Origin: Nocardioides ochotonae
GTDB lineage: Bacteria > Actinomycetota > Actinomycetes > Propionibacteriales > Nocardioidaceae
Assembly: GCF_011420305.2 (NCBI RefSeq)
Contig: NZ_CP061769.1
Coordinates: 496,001 to 560,000 of the forward strand
Length of the DNA stretch: 64,000 bases
Direction: 5' to 3'
Part shown: positions 15,582-24,331 of the stretch, in pieces
Layout of the letters: every line of letters starts with the position of its first letter
Position numbering within the stretch: the stretch's first letter is position 1
Program-made: the position numbers and the translations under genes
The notes under the pieces: model-generated
Seen by the model: the letters and a program-made list of their open reading frames with translations, nothing else
Database searches by the model: none
What the model was told of the DNA's origin: nothing

Positions 15582-16856
15582 ATGATCCTGCGTCGGACCA
15601 AGCTGCTGGGCGTCGTCTTCCTGGCCCTGCTCCTCCTCGCCGGCTACCTGACCTACGCGATCTTCACCAAGAAGTTCGCCGAGTACGACGAGGTCACGCT
15701 GCGCACCTCCAGCATCGGCCTGCAGCTCCCGCAGCGCGCCGACGTCAAGATCCGCGGCGTGATCGTGGGCGAGGTGCTCGAGACCCGGGCGGACGCGGAC
15801 GGCGCCGAGCTCACCCTCGGCATCCACCCCGGCGAGCGCGAGACGATCCCGGCCAACGTCACCGGGTCGATCGTCCCGAAGACGCTGTTCGGCGAGAAGT
15901 ACGTCTCCCTCGAGGTCCCTCCGCGTCCCGCCTCCGAGCCGATCGCCCCGGCCGCGGTCATCGAGCGCACCGAGGTGGCCACCGAGGTCGAGGAGGTCCT
16001 CTCCGACCTCTACCCGCTGCTGCGCACGGTGCAGCCGGCGAAGCTGAACGCCACCCTCAACGCGCTGGCGACCGCGCTGGAAGGGCGTGGCGACCAGGTG
16101 GGCGCCAGCCTGGAGACCCTCGACGGGTACCTCACCCGGCTCAACCCGCAGATCCCCGCCCTGATCGAGGACCTGCGCCTGACCGCCGAGGTCTCCGACG
16201 TCTACACCGACGTCCTGCCGCAGGTGGCGCAGATCCTGGAGGACACCATCACCACCACCGGCACGCTCGAGGACCGCGAGACCGAGCTCGCCCGGCTGTT
16301 CACGGAGGTCACGGCGTTCTCCGGCACCGCCCGCACGTTCCTGGAGGACAACGGCGACAACCTGATCCGGCTCGGCGACGTCGGCAAGGACGTCGTGGGG
16401 CTGCTCGCCAAGTACGCCCCCGGCTTCCCGTGCCTGATCAACGGCATCGTCGGCGCGGGCGAGCGCCAGGCCGAGGCGTTCCGCGGCTACACCCTGCACA
16501 TCGTGCTGGAGCTGCTGCCCAACCAGCCGCGGGCCTACACCGCCGAGGACGCCCCGCGGTTCGGGGAGGACCGGGGCCCGGCCTGCCTGAGCCTGCCGGA
16601 CTCCGACAACAGCCAGGAGAACCCGCTGCGCAGCCAGCCCGACATGGACGACGGCGTCGACGAGCCGACCGGCAAGGGCACCATGCGGGTCCCGACCGGC
16701 TTCGGCGGGGACGGCGTGAGCGGCACGCTCGAGGAGGACGCGCTGCTGCGCGAGCTGCTCGGCACCACCACCGGCACCGCCGCCGAGGACGTCGACGACC
16801 TCGGGGTGCTGCTGCTCGCCCCGATGGCGCGCGGCGCGGAGGTGACGCTGCGATGA
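15582..16856 (+). CDS. mceA: Mce family protein MceA
   Basis: A 424-residue Mce protein, one of six subunits expected to form the periplasmic tunnel. There is one N-terminal membrane anchor (about residues 8-27) and an MCE domain around QLPQRADVKIRGVIVGEVLE. The long helical region is rich in leucine/threonine, and the variable C-terminal tail is acidic (about residues 330-424). The C-terminal domain contains PGFPCLINGI, matching the MceA-type cysteine region. Its stop overlaps mceB (ATGA). Confidence 0.9.
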   Translation: MILRRTKLLGVVFLALLLLAGYLTYAIFTKKFAEYDEVTLRTSSIGLQLPQRADVKIRGVIVGEVLETRADADGAELTLGIHPGERETIPANVTGSIVPKTLFGEKYVSLEVPPRPASEPIAPAAVIERTEVATEVEEVLSDLYPLLRTVQPAKLNATLNALATALEGRGDQVGASLETLDGYLTRLNPQIPALIEDLRLTAEVSDVYTDVLPQVAQILEDTITTTGTLEDRETELARLFTEVTAFSGTARTFLEDNGDNLIRLGDVGKDVVGLLAKYAPGFPCLINGIVGAGERQAEAFRGYTLHIVLELLPNQPRAYTAEDAPRFGEDRGPACLSLPDSDNSQENPLRSQPDMDDGVDEPTGKGTMRVPTGFGGDGVSGTLEEDALLRELLGTTTGTAAEDVDDLGVLLLAPMARGAEVTLR

Positions 16857-17887
16857 AGCTGCTGGACCGCCGTACGAGCGGCGACCTGGCCAAGCTGGCC
16901 GTCTTCATGGTCGTCACCGCCCTGGCCACCTCGGTGCTGATCGTGATGGTCGGCAACCTCTCCTTCGCCGACACCCGCGAGTACCGCGCCGTCTTCTCCG
17001 ACGTCACCGGCGTCAACAAGGGCGACGACGTCCGCATCGCGGGGGTGAAGGTCGGCACCGTCGAGGACGTGGAGGTCGTCGACCGCTCGCGGGCCCGCGT
17101 CACGTTCACGGTGGCGAAGGACGCCGTCGTCAGCGGGTCGACCCACGCCACGGTGCGCTACCGCAACCTCGTCGGGCAGCGTTACCTCGCCCTGCACGAC
17201 CGGGTCGGGGACACCACGCCTCTGGAGGAGGGCGACACGATCCCGATCGAGCGCACCAGCCCGGCGCTGGACCTGACGGTGCTCTTCAACGGGTTCAAGC
17301 CGCTCTTCGAGGCGCTCTCGCCCTCCGACGTGAACACCCTGTCCTACGAGATCGTGCAGGTCTTCCAGGGCGAGGGCGGCACCCTCGAGAGCCTCCTGGG
17401 CCACACCGCCTCGGTCACCAGCACGCTCGCGGAGCGCGACGACGTGATCACCTCGCTGATCACCAACCTCAACCAGGTGCTCGACCACCTCGGGGACCGC
17501 GACGAGGAGCTCTCCCGGCTCATCATCAACTTCCGCACCCTCGTCGGCGGCCTCAAGGACGACCGGCGCGCGATCCTGGACTCCCTGGACCAGATCTCGG
17601 CGCTGTCGGTCGAGACCGCCGACCTGGTCACCGGGATCGAGTCCCCGCTGGCCGAGGACATCACCCAGCTGCGCCGACTGACCGGCAACATCACCCGCAA
17701 CAAGGGCGAGCTCGACCGGGCGCTGCAGGTGCTGCCGATCAAGCTGGAGAAGGTCGGCCGCACGGCGATCTACGGCTCCTGGTTCAACTTCTACCTGTGC
17801 CACCTCGAGGGACGGGTCCGCCTCCCCGGCGGCATCGCCCCGCACGTGAACTACGAGGTCGGCTCGGAGAGGTGTGATCTGGGATGA
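16853..17887 (+). CDS. mceB: Mce family protein MceB
   Basis: A 344-residue Mce protein with an N-terminal anchor (about residues 14-33) and an MCE domain containing VTGVNKGDDVRIAGVKVGTV. The helical region is followed by a conserved end with YGSWFNFYLCHLEGRVRLPG, the usual MceB-type C-terminus with a cysteine. ATG 16853 overlaps the mceA stop by four bases, and the stop overlaps mceC by four bases. It would be one of six different subunits of the export-facing helical channel. Confidence 0.9.
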   Translation: MKLLDRRTSGDLAKLAVFMVVTALATSVLIVMVGNLSFADTREYRAVFSDVTGVNKGDDVRIAGVKVGTVEDVEVVDRSRARVTFTVAKDAVVSGSTHATVRYRNLVGQRYLALHDRVGDTTPLEEGDTIPIERTSPALDLTVLFNGFKPLFEALSPSDVNTLSYEIVQVFQGEGGTLESLLGHTASVTSTLAERDDVITSLITNLNQVLDHLGDRDEELSRLIINFRTLVGGLKDDRRAILDSLDQISALSVETADLVTGIESPLAEDITQLRRLTGNITRNKGELDRALQVLPIKLEKVGRTAIYGSWFNFYLCHLEGRVRLPGGIAPHVNYEVGSERCDLG

Positions 17888-18876
17888 AGCCGTTCCGTGA
17901 GCGCAACCCCGTGGTCATCGGCGCGGTGAGCCTCGTCGTCCTCGCCGCTCTCCTGCTCGGCGCGTTCCGTGCCCAGGACCTGCCGCTGATCGGCGGCGGC
18001 ACCACCTACTACGCCACGTTCTCCGAGTCCGGCGGGCTCAAGCCCGCCGACGAGGTCCGCATCGCCGGGGTCCGGGTCGGCAAGGTCGAGTCCGTGGAGC
18101 TGGACGACGCCCACGTCCGGGTTGCCTTCCGCATCGACGAGAGCGCGGAGTTCGGACCCGAGACCCGGGCCTCGATCAGGGTCAAGACGCTGCTCGGGGC
18201 GATGTACCTCGCGCTCGAGCCGCAGGGGGAGGGCCAGCTCGACGCCGGCGGGGTGATCCCGGTCGAGCGCACGACCTCGCCGTACGACGTGGTGGAGGCC
18301 GTGGAGGGGCTCGCCGAGACCTCCGCGGAGATCGACACCGACCAGCTCGCCGCGTCGCTGACGACGCTGTCGGACCTCACCCGCAACACCCCCGACGAGT
18401 TCCGCGCGGCGCTGGCCGGCGTCTCGGCGCTCTCCACCAACATCGCGGACAAGAACGACCAGATCAACGAGCTGCTCGGCAACCTCAAGCGGGTCTCCTC
18501 GGTGCTCGACGACCGCGACGAGGACCTGGTGGCGCTGATGCGCGACGCCGACGTGCTGTTCGCCTCGCTGGTCGGGCGCCGCGAGGCGATCCACGACCTG
18601 CTGGTCTCCACCACCGAGCTCTCCCGCTCGCTGAGCAGCCTGGTCCGCAGCACCCGCGCCGACCTCAAGCCGGCCCTCGCGCAGCTGGAGGAGGTCGTGA
18701 CCGTGCTGACCCGCAACGAGGAGAACATCGACAACAGCCTGCGGCTGATGGCGCCCTTCTACCGGGTGTTCGCCAGCACGCTCGGCACCGGCCCGTGGTT
18801 CGACACCTACATCCAGAACCTCCCGCCGATCCCGGACCTGGCCAACGGCGGCGGCATCGGGGGTGGTCTGCGATGA
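17884..18876 (+). CDS. mceC: Mce family protein MceC
   Basis: A 330-residue Mce protein. The anchor lies at about residues 10-27. The MCE domain reads SGGLKPADEVRIAGVRVGKV, almost the same core as MceB. The helical domain includes NLKRVSSVLDDRDEDLVALM. The C-terminus carries TGPWFDTYIQNLPPIPDL and a Gly-rich end, without the extended proline tail seen in some mycobacterial MceC proteins. It is joined to both neighbours by ATGA overlaps. Confidence 0.9.
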   Translation: MKPFRERNPVVIGAVSLVVLAALLLGAFRAQDLPLIGGGTTYYATFSESGGLKPADEVRIAGVRVGKVESVELDDAHVRVAFRIDESAEFGPETRASIRVKTLLGAMYLALEPQGEGQLDAGGVIPVERTTSPYDVVEAVEGLAETSAEIDTDQLAASLTTLSDLTRNTPDEFRAALAGVSALSTNIADKNDQINELLGNLKRVSSVLDDRDEDLVALMRDADVLFASLVGRREAIHDLLVSTTELSRSLSSLVRSTRADLKPALAQLEEVVTVLTRNEENIDNSLRLMAPFYRVFASTLGTGPWFDTYIQNLPPIPDLANGGGIGGGLR

Positions 18877-20021
18877 GCGTGCTGCGCCGCGTGATCGTGC
18901 CGCTCGTGGTCGCGGCCCTGGCCCTGGCCTTCGCGCTGACCGTCCTGGACGGCGGGGAGACCCGCACCCTGACCGCGAAGTTCCCCCGCACGATCTCGAT
19001 CTACGAGGGCAGCGACGTGCGCGTGCTCGGGGTGCCGATCGGCAAGGTCGACTCGGTCACGCCCACGGGCACCGAGGTCGAGGTGCGCATGCACTACGAC
19101 GCCGACGTCTCGCTGCCGAAGGACGCCCAGGCGCTGATCGTCGCGCCCTCGGTGGTGGGCGACCGCTACATCCAGATCACCCCCGTCCACGACGGCGGGC
19201 CGGTGCTGGAGGACGGCGCGACCCTGGAGGTGGACCGCACCGGCGTCCCGATCGAGCTGGACCAGATCTACTCCAGCATCGACGACCTCACCGTCGCCCT
19301 CGGCCCGACGGGTGCCAACTCCGAGGGGGCGCTGAGCGACCTGCTGCAGACCACCGCCGAGAACTTCGGCGGCCAGGGCGCCCAGCTCAACCGCACCATC
19401 CGCGACTTCGGCAAGCTCAGCCAGACCCTCGACGACAACAAGGACGAGCTCTTCGGCTCGGCCGCGGAGCTGGAGTCCTTCATCGGCACCCTGGCCCGCA
19501 ACGACAAGACCGTGCGCCGCTTCAACTCCTCCCTCGGCGAGGTCTCCACGATGCTCGAGGGGGAGCGCGAGGAGCTGGCGGCGGCGCTCGGGAACCTCTC
19601 GACCGCGCTCGGCCGGGTCTCGCGGTTCGTGAAGGAGAACCGCGAGAGCCTGGGCCGCAACGTGGCCGGGCTCAGCCGGGTGGCCAAGGTGCTGGTCAAG
19701 CAGCGCGACGCCCTCGACGAGGTCCTCCGGGCCGGACCGCTGGCGCTGAACAACCTGTTCCTGGCCTACAACCCGCAGACCGGGACCCTCGACACCAACG
19801 CCAACATCGGCAACCTCGCCAACGAGGTCGTCTCCGACCCGGGCCTGCTGCTGTGCAGCTTCGTGGCCCAGGTCGACAAGACCGGCACCCTGTGCGACCT
19901 GATCGACTCGATCCTGCCCCGCGCGGGCGCGCTGTCGAAGAAGGGCGCCGCCGCCCCCGGCGCCGCCCGCGAGGAACGCGTCGACCCCAGCTTCGGCGGG
20001 CTCGTGGAGGTGACCCGATGA
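18873..20021 (+). CDS. mceD: Mce family protein MceD
   Basis: A 382-residue Mce protein. The N-terminal anchor (about residues 5-24) precedes an MCE domain with ISIYEGSDVRVLGVPIGKVD, in which Tyr-Glu-Gly replaces the usual Leu-x-x. A helical part with repeated DDNKDEL/ERDD-like segments follows. The C-terminal part LLLCSFVAQVDKTGTLCDLI holds two cysteines that may form a disulfide. It overlaps mceC and mceE by four bases each. Confidence 0.9.
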   Translation: MSVLRRVIVPLVVAALALAFALTVLDGGETRTLTAKFPRTISIYEGSDVRVLGVPIGKVDSVTPTGTEVEVRMHYDADVSLPKDAQALIVAPSVVGDRYIQITPVHDGGPVLEDGATLEVDRTGVPIELDQIYSSIDDLTVALGPTGANSEGALSDLLQTTAENFGGQGAQLNRTIRDFGKLSQTLDDNKDELFGSAAELESFIGTLARNDKTVRRFNSSLGEVSTMLEGEREELAAALGNLSTALGRVSRFVKENRESLGRNVAGLSRVAKVLVKQRDALDEVLRAGPLALNNLFLAYNPQTGTLDTNANIGNLANEVVSDPGLLLCSFVAQVDKTGTLCDLIDSILPRAGALSKKGAAAPGAAREERVDPSFGGLVEVTR

Positions 20022-21457
20022 CGCGCCTGCTGCGACGCGCCCTGCGCCCGCTGACCGGTGCCGTGCTGGGCGCCCTGCTGCTCACCGGTTGCGACGCCGA
20101 CATCTACGACCTGCCGCTGCCCGGCGGCACCGACGTCGGCGAGGACCCGATCACGGTGACCGTCATGTTCCGCGACGTGCTCGACCTGGTGCCGAAGTCG
20201 ACGGTCAAGGTCAACGACGTCAGCGTCGGCCAGGTCAAGGAGGTCGAGCTCGACGGGCAGGCCGCGCGGGTGGTCGTCGAGCTGCGCGGGGACACCGAGC
20301 TGCCCGACGACGCCGTCGCGGAGATCCGCCAGACCAGCCTGCTCGGCGAGAAGTTCGTCTCGCTGCGCGCCCCCGAGGGCGGCGGCAGCGACGACCTGCT
20401 CGAGTCCGGCGACACGATCGGGCTCGAGCGCTCCGGACGCAACCCGGAGGTGGAGGAGGTCCTCGGCGCGCTCAGCCTGGTGCTGAACGGTGGCGGCATC
20501 GCCCAGCTGAGGACCATCGCCCAGGAGCTCAACCTCGCCCTCGAGGGACGCGAGGACGCCGCCCGCTCGGTGCTCACCCAGGTCGATGACTTCGCCGGCG
20601 AGCTCGACGACAACAAGGCCGAGATCGTGCGGGCCATCGAGTCCCTGGACCGGCTGGCCCGCGAGGTCCGCTCCCAGCAGGACACCATCGACGCCACCCT
20701 GGAGGAGCTGCCCAGCGCGCTGACCTCCATCGACAACCAGCGCGGGGACCTGGTGCGGATGCTCCGGGCACTCGACGACCTCGGCGACGTGGGGGTCGAG
20801 GTCATCTCGGCCTCGAAGGAGGACACGATCGCCACGGTGCGCCGGCTGCAGCCGGTGCTCACCCAGCTGGCGAACTCCGGGGACGGCCTGGTCAACGCCT
20901 TCCACGTGTTCTTGACCTACCCGTTCGTCGACGACGTGGTCGGGCGCGACCCGCAGGTCGCCCGCAACCTGCACCTCGGCGACTACACCAACCTCTCGGT
21001 CCAGCTCGACATCGACCTGAGCCTCGGCCTCGACGGCTCCGGCGTGCCGACCCTGCTGCCCAGTGACGCGGACCCGGTCAACATCGTGAGCAACGTGGTG
21101 AAGTGCATCGCCTCGGGCCGCCTGGACAGTCCGGCGTGCGAGGAGGTCCGCTCCAACATCGGCGGCGTCCTGAAGCTGAAGCAGGAGTGCCTGAAGCCGA
21201 AGAACGAGAAGACGGTCGTGTGCCGGCTGCTCAACCAGGTGCCGGGCCTGCCCGACACCGGGATCGGCCCGCTGGACGACCTGCTCGGCGCGATCGGCCT
21301 GAGCCGCACCGTCACCGGCGACGCCGATGCCGCTGGCCCGCGCCGCAGCGACCTCACCGTGGGAGACCTGCGCGGCGCCTTCGACCCCGGTCTGGTGGAC
21401 CTGCTGGTCCCGGGGCTGGTCGCCGACGACCTGGCCGGGAAGGGGAACGCCTCGTGA
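20018..21457 (+). CDS. mceE: Mce family lipoprotein MceE
   Basis: A 479-residue Mce lipoprotein. A signal peptide with lipobox LLLTGC (Cys near residue 25) replaces the membrane anchor of the other subunits, as in LprK/MceE proteins. The MCE domain contains VPKSTVKVNDVSVGQVKEVE. After the helical region there is a long C-terminal part with several cysteines (KCIASGRLDSPACEEV, QECLKPKNEKTVVC). It is the longest Mce subunit here and overlaps mceD and mceF. Confidence 0.9.
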   Translation: MTRLLRRALRPLTGAVLGALLLTGCDADIYDLPLPGGTDVGEDPITVTVMFRDVLDLVPKSTVKVNDVSVGQVKEVELDGQAARVVVELRGDTELPDDAVAEIRQTSLLGEKFVSLRAPEGGGSDDLLESGDTIGLERSGRNPEVEEVLGALSLVLNGGGIAQLRTIAQELNLALEGREDAARSVLTQVDDFAGELDDNKAEIVRAIESLDRLAREVRSQQDTIDATLEELPSALTSIDNQRGDLVRMLRALDDLGDVGVEVISASKEDTIATVRRLQPVLTQLANSGDGLVNAFHVFLTYPFVDDVVGRDPQVARNLHLGDYTNLSVQLDIDLSLGLDGSGVPTLLPSDADPVNIVSNVVKCIASGRLDSPACEEVRSNIGGVLKLKQECLKPKNEKTVVCRLLNQVPGLPDTGIGPLDDLLGAIGLSRTVTGDADAAGPRRSDLTVGDLRGAFDPGLVDLLVPGLVADDLAGKGNAS

Positions 21458-22734
21458 TCACCCGTCGTACCCGGATCCAGCTGCTGGTCTTCGTGATCAT
21501 CACGCTGGTGGGCGTGACCTTCGTCGGTGCCCGCTACGCGCGCCTGGACCGGCTGATCGTCGACGACACCTACACCGTGGTCGCGCACTTCACGACCTCC
21601 GGCGGCATCTTCGCCGGCGCCGAGGTGACCTACCGCGGCGTCCAGGTCGGCTCGGTCGACAAGCTCGAGCTGACCGACGACGGCGTCGAGGTGCACCTCT
21701 CGGTGGACAAGGACCACCGCGAGATCCCGGCGGACGCGCTGGCCGTGGTCGGCAACCGCTCCGCGGTCGGCGAGCAGTACGTCGAGCTCCAGCCGCAGGT
21801 CGACGAGGGCCCCTACCTCACCGAGCAGTCCCGCATCGAGGCCGAGGACACGCGCACCCCGATCGCCACCGAGACACTGCTCGCCGACCTCTCGCGCACG
21901 GTCTCCTCGGTGGACCGCAAGGCGCTTCGCACCACCGTCGACGAGCTGGGCCTGGCCTTCGAGGGCACCGGCCGGGACCTGCAGCGCATCATCGACACCG
22001 GCACCTCGTTCATCGAGACCGCCGACGAGAACTTCGAGATCACGACCAATCTGATCCGCGACGCCAACACGGTGCTCCAGGGCCAGGCCGACTCCGAGAG
22101 CGCGCTGCGCACCTTCGCCCGCGACCTCTCGAGGTTCACCGGGACGCTGGCCGGGGCCGACCGCGACCTGCGCGGGGTGATCGACTCCGGCGCCGTCGCG
22201 GCCTCCGAGCTGCGCCGGTTCCTGGAGGACAACCGGGTCGTGCTCGGGGAGCTCATCAACGACGTGCGCACCAGCGGCGAGGTGGTCCGGGCCAACCTCC
22301 CGGGGATCGAGCAGCTGCTGGTGGTCTACCCCTACGTCGTCGAGGGCGGGTTCACCGTGGTGTCCAAGTCGCCCGACACCGGCCTGTACGACGCCCACTT
22401 CGGGCTGGTGCTGACCACGAAGCAGGCCTGTCGGCAGGGATACGAGAGCACCGATCGGCGCATCCCGCAGGACGGCACCAACCGTCCGATGAACATGGAG
22501 GCCGGGTGCACCGAGCCCCCGACCAGCACCAACGCCCGCGGCCCGCAGAACCTCGCGCGGCGTGCGCCGGCGGCGTACGACCCGGCACCCGTCGCGGCGT
22601 ACGACCCGGAGACCGGCCGCACCGTCTGGGGCGCGCGTGCCGCACGCCTCGACGGCGGCGCCACGGTGGCGCCGGAATCCCTAGGAGAGGAGTCGTGGAA
22701 GTGGTTGTTCCTCCAGCCCCTGACCCGGGACTGA
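21454..22734 (+). CDS. mceF: Mce family protein MceF
   Basis: A 426-residue Mce protein starting with GTG at 21454, inside the end of mceE. The anchor is at about residues 9-26. The MCE domain has SGGIFAGAEVTYRGVQVGSV. The helical region is followed by a C-terminal domain with two cysteines (KQACRQGYEST, EAGCTEPPTS) and a final APAAYDPAPVAAYDPETG stretch. The last 40 bases overlap the proposed start of the first Mce-associated protein. It completes the set of six. Confidence 0.9.
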   Translation: MITRRTRIQLLVFVIITLVGVTFVGARYARLDRLIVDDTYTVVAHFTTSGGIFAGAEVTYRGVQVGSVDKLELTDDGVEVHLSVDKDHREIPADALAVVGNRSAVGEQYVELQPQVDEGPYLTEQSRIEAEDTRTPIATETLLADLSRTVSSVDRKALRTTVDELGLAFEGTGRDLQRIIDTGTSFIETADENFEITTNLIRDANTVLQGQADSESALRTFARDLSRFTGTLAGADRDLRGVIDSGAVAASELRRFLEDNRVVLGELINDVRTSGEVVRANLPGIEQLLVVYPYVVEGGFTVVSKSPDTGLYDAHFGLVLTTKQACRQGYESTDRRIPQDGTNRPMNMEAGCTEPPTSTNARGPQNLARRAPAAYDPAPVAAYDPETGRTVWGARAARLDGGATVAPESLGEESWKWLFLQPLTRD

Positions 22735-23318
22735 CGAACGGCGTGAGCCACACGGCGCACGCCCCCTCGGGGCGCCTGCGCACGGTGCTGCTCGCGGCCC
22801 TCGTCGTGGTCCTGCTCATCGGTGGCGCGCTCAGTGCGTGGCTGCTGGCCGACCGTCCGGGCGCGCTGCCCGGGCGGGAGAGCGCGAACGACAGCGTGCA
22901 GCGCGAGCGGGAGCGGGTGATGGCGCAGGCGCGGCAGTTCATGCTGCGCGGGCAGACCTACGGCCCCGACGCCCTCGACGCCGACGGCACGCTGGGGGAG
23001 TACCGCGGCCTCGTCGAGGAGGTCGTCACGCCGAAGTTCATGACCGAGTTCGACCAGACCGTGACGATCGCCGAGCAGCTGGTCTCCCAGCAGGGCGTCA
23101 CCCGCAGCGCCGAGGTGCTCGGCGTCGGCGTCGAGAGCATCGACGACGACTCCGCGGTCGCGCTGGTGACCGGACAGATCACCTCGACCCTGCGCAACGC
23201 GAAGGGCAGGGAGGTCCCGGCCCGCTCGGACCTGTTCCGCGTGGTCGTCGACCTCGTCCAGGTCGACGGCGACTGGCTGGTCGACGACTTCGCGCAGGCA
23301 TCGGAGGCCGAGCAGTGA
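22695..23318 (+). CDS. Mce-associated membrane protein
   Basis: About 207 residues: a short N-terminus, one membrane span (about residues 31-50, LLAALVVVLLIGGALSAWLL), then a periplasmic domain of the Mce-associated/NTF2-like type ending VDLVQVDGDWLVDDF. Such proteins are thought to stabilise Mce complexes. GTG 22695 is chosen because AGGAGAGG (22683-22690) precedes it at a good distance. This places the start 40 nt inside mceF. The GTG at 22743 after mceF has no clear ribosome binding site. Its stop overlaps the next gene (GTGA). Confidence 0.8.
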   Translation: MEVVVPPAPDPGLTNGVSHTAHAPSGRLRTVLLAALVVVLLIGGALSAWLLADRPGALPGRESANDSVQRERERVMAQARQFMLRGQTYGPDALDADGTLGEYRGLVEEVVTPKFMTEFDQTVTIAEQLVSQQGVTRSAEVLGVGVESIDDDSAVALVTGQITSTLRNAKGREVPARSDLFRVVVDLVQVDGDWLVDDFAQASEAEQ

Positions 23319-24094
23319 GCACCCGGATGAGCACCCCGTCGTGGTACGACCTGCTCGACGTCGACCCGGACGCCAGCACCGCGGAGATCCGCGCCGCCTG
23401 GAAGGCCGCGGTCGCCGACCTCGACCCGACCGACCGCCGCTTCCGGGCCTACAGCCAGGCCGCGGAGGTGCTGCTCGACCCCGCCAGGCGTGCGGCGTAC
23501 GACGCCGAGCGGCGGCCCCATCCTGAGGCGGATCCCGAGCCGGATCCCAGGCAGGATGCAAGTCCGGCGCACCTGCCCGAGGCCGCCGCGGCCCGGGCGC
23601 CCGCCCCCCGGACCGTGCCCGGCTGGCTGCTCACGGTCGTCGGTGTGCTGGCGGCGCTGGCCGTCGCCACCGCGGCCTGGCTGTGGTTCGTCGTACCCGC
23701 CGACTCCGAGGTCGAGGACGCGACCCGCGCCGCCCGCGCGGCGGCGGAGACCGCGGTCGTGCCGATCCTGTCCTACGACGCCGCGGAGCTCGATGCCTCG
23801 CGGGAGGCGGCCACCTCCTACCTCACGTCCGGCTACCGCGAGGAGTACGAGAGGTTCTTCGAGGGCGTGATGGAGAAGAACGCCCCGCGCACCGGCACCG
23901 TGGTGGAGACCAGCGTGCTGCGCTCGGGCGTGGTGCGCTCGGGGGAGGACCGCGTGGAGGTCTTCGTGCTGCTCGACCAGGCGACCACCAACGCCCGCCG
24001 CGCGCAGCCCTCCACGATCAAGTACTGGGTCACCGTCACCATGGAGCGCCTCGACGGCGAGTGGCTGGTCGCGGGGCTGAAGACCCGCGCCTGA
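23315..24094 (+). CDS. Mce-associated protein with an N-terminal J-domain-like module lacking HPD
   Basis: A 259-residue fusion. Residues about 8-65 resemble a DnaJ J-domain: PSWYDLLDVDPDASTAEIRA at the start and EVLLDPARRAAYDAE at the end are standard J-domain landmarks. The HPD tripeptide that triggers Hsp70 ATPase is replaced by DLD (about residues 35-37). A Pro/Ala linker and one membrane span (about residues 104-126) follow. The periplasmic Mce-associated domain ends in TVTMERLDGEWLVAGL. It is joined to the preceding Mce-associated gene by a GTGA overlap and ends the mce cluster. A cytoplasmic scaffold role is an inference. Confidence 0.82.
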   Translation: MSTRMSTPSWYDLLDVDPDASTAEIRAAWKAAVADLDPTDRRFRAYSQAAEVLLDPARRAAYDAERRPHPEADPEPDPRQDASPAHLPEAAAARAPAPRTVPGWLLTVVGVLAALAVATAAWLWFVVPADSEVEDATRAARAAAETAVVPILSYDAAELDASREAATSYLTSGYREEYERFFEGVMEKNAPRTGTVVETSVLRSGVVRSGEDRVEVFVLLDQATTNARRAQPSTIKYWVTVTMERLDGEWLVAGLKTRA

Positions 24095-24138
24095 GCGGCG
24101 CTAGGATGGCGACACGGAGCGCGATCTGGGGACACTGC

Positions 24139-24183
24139 TTGACCTTCGCGACCCGGCCCCCCATGATCTTCGTCAGGATCATG
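24139..24183 (+). promoter_or_regulatory. Candidate rpoB promoter P1 with overlapping palindrome
   Basis: TTGACC (24139-24144) and CATGAT (24162-24167) are spaced 17 nt. The -10 lies in an inverted repeat, CATGATC (24162-24168) and GATCATG (24177-24183), with an 8-nt spacer. This looks like a promoter with an operator over the -10 and start region, about 150 nt upstream of rpoB. Confidence 0.45.
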
Positions 24184-24202
24184 CAACAGGTGGCTGCTGG
24201 CA

Positions 24203-24231
24203 TTGCCGCGAGCCCATTTGTCAGGTAGTGT
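24203..24231 (+). promoter_or_regulatory. Candidate rpoB promoter P2
   Basis: TTGCCG (24203-24208), a 17-nt spacer and TAGTGT (24226-24231). The rpoB leader from this start would be about 95 nt. Confidence 0.5.
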
Positions 24232-24331
24232 AGCGCTTTGCGCCTGCCCTCAAATGCTTGTCTCCTGCCCGGTTGGATGACCTAGTGGTGGGTGGCGCGT
24301 CTCACCGTGCGATTCCGTCGAAGGAAACCTG

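Noticed and set aside
23315-23520. Calling the J-domain-like module a functional DnaJ co-chaperone
   Set aside because: The HPD tripeptide needed for Hsp70 stimulation is absent and no Gly/Phe or zinc-finger region follows.
12690-24100. The mce cluster as a recently acquired island
   Set aside because: Its codon use and GC look like the flanking ribosomal genes. There are no integrase, tRNA-end repeats or transposon remnants, and mceG sits at the same place in mycobacteria.
24100-24112. TAGGAT six nt before position 24112 as another leaderless start
   Set aside because: The triplet at that distance is ACG, not a start codon, and no frame of useful length follows.
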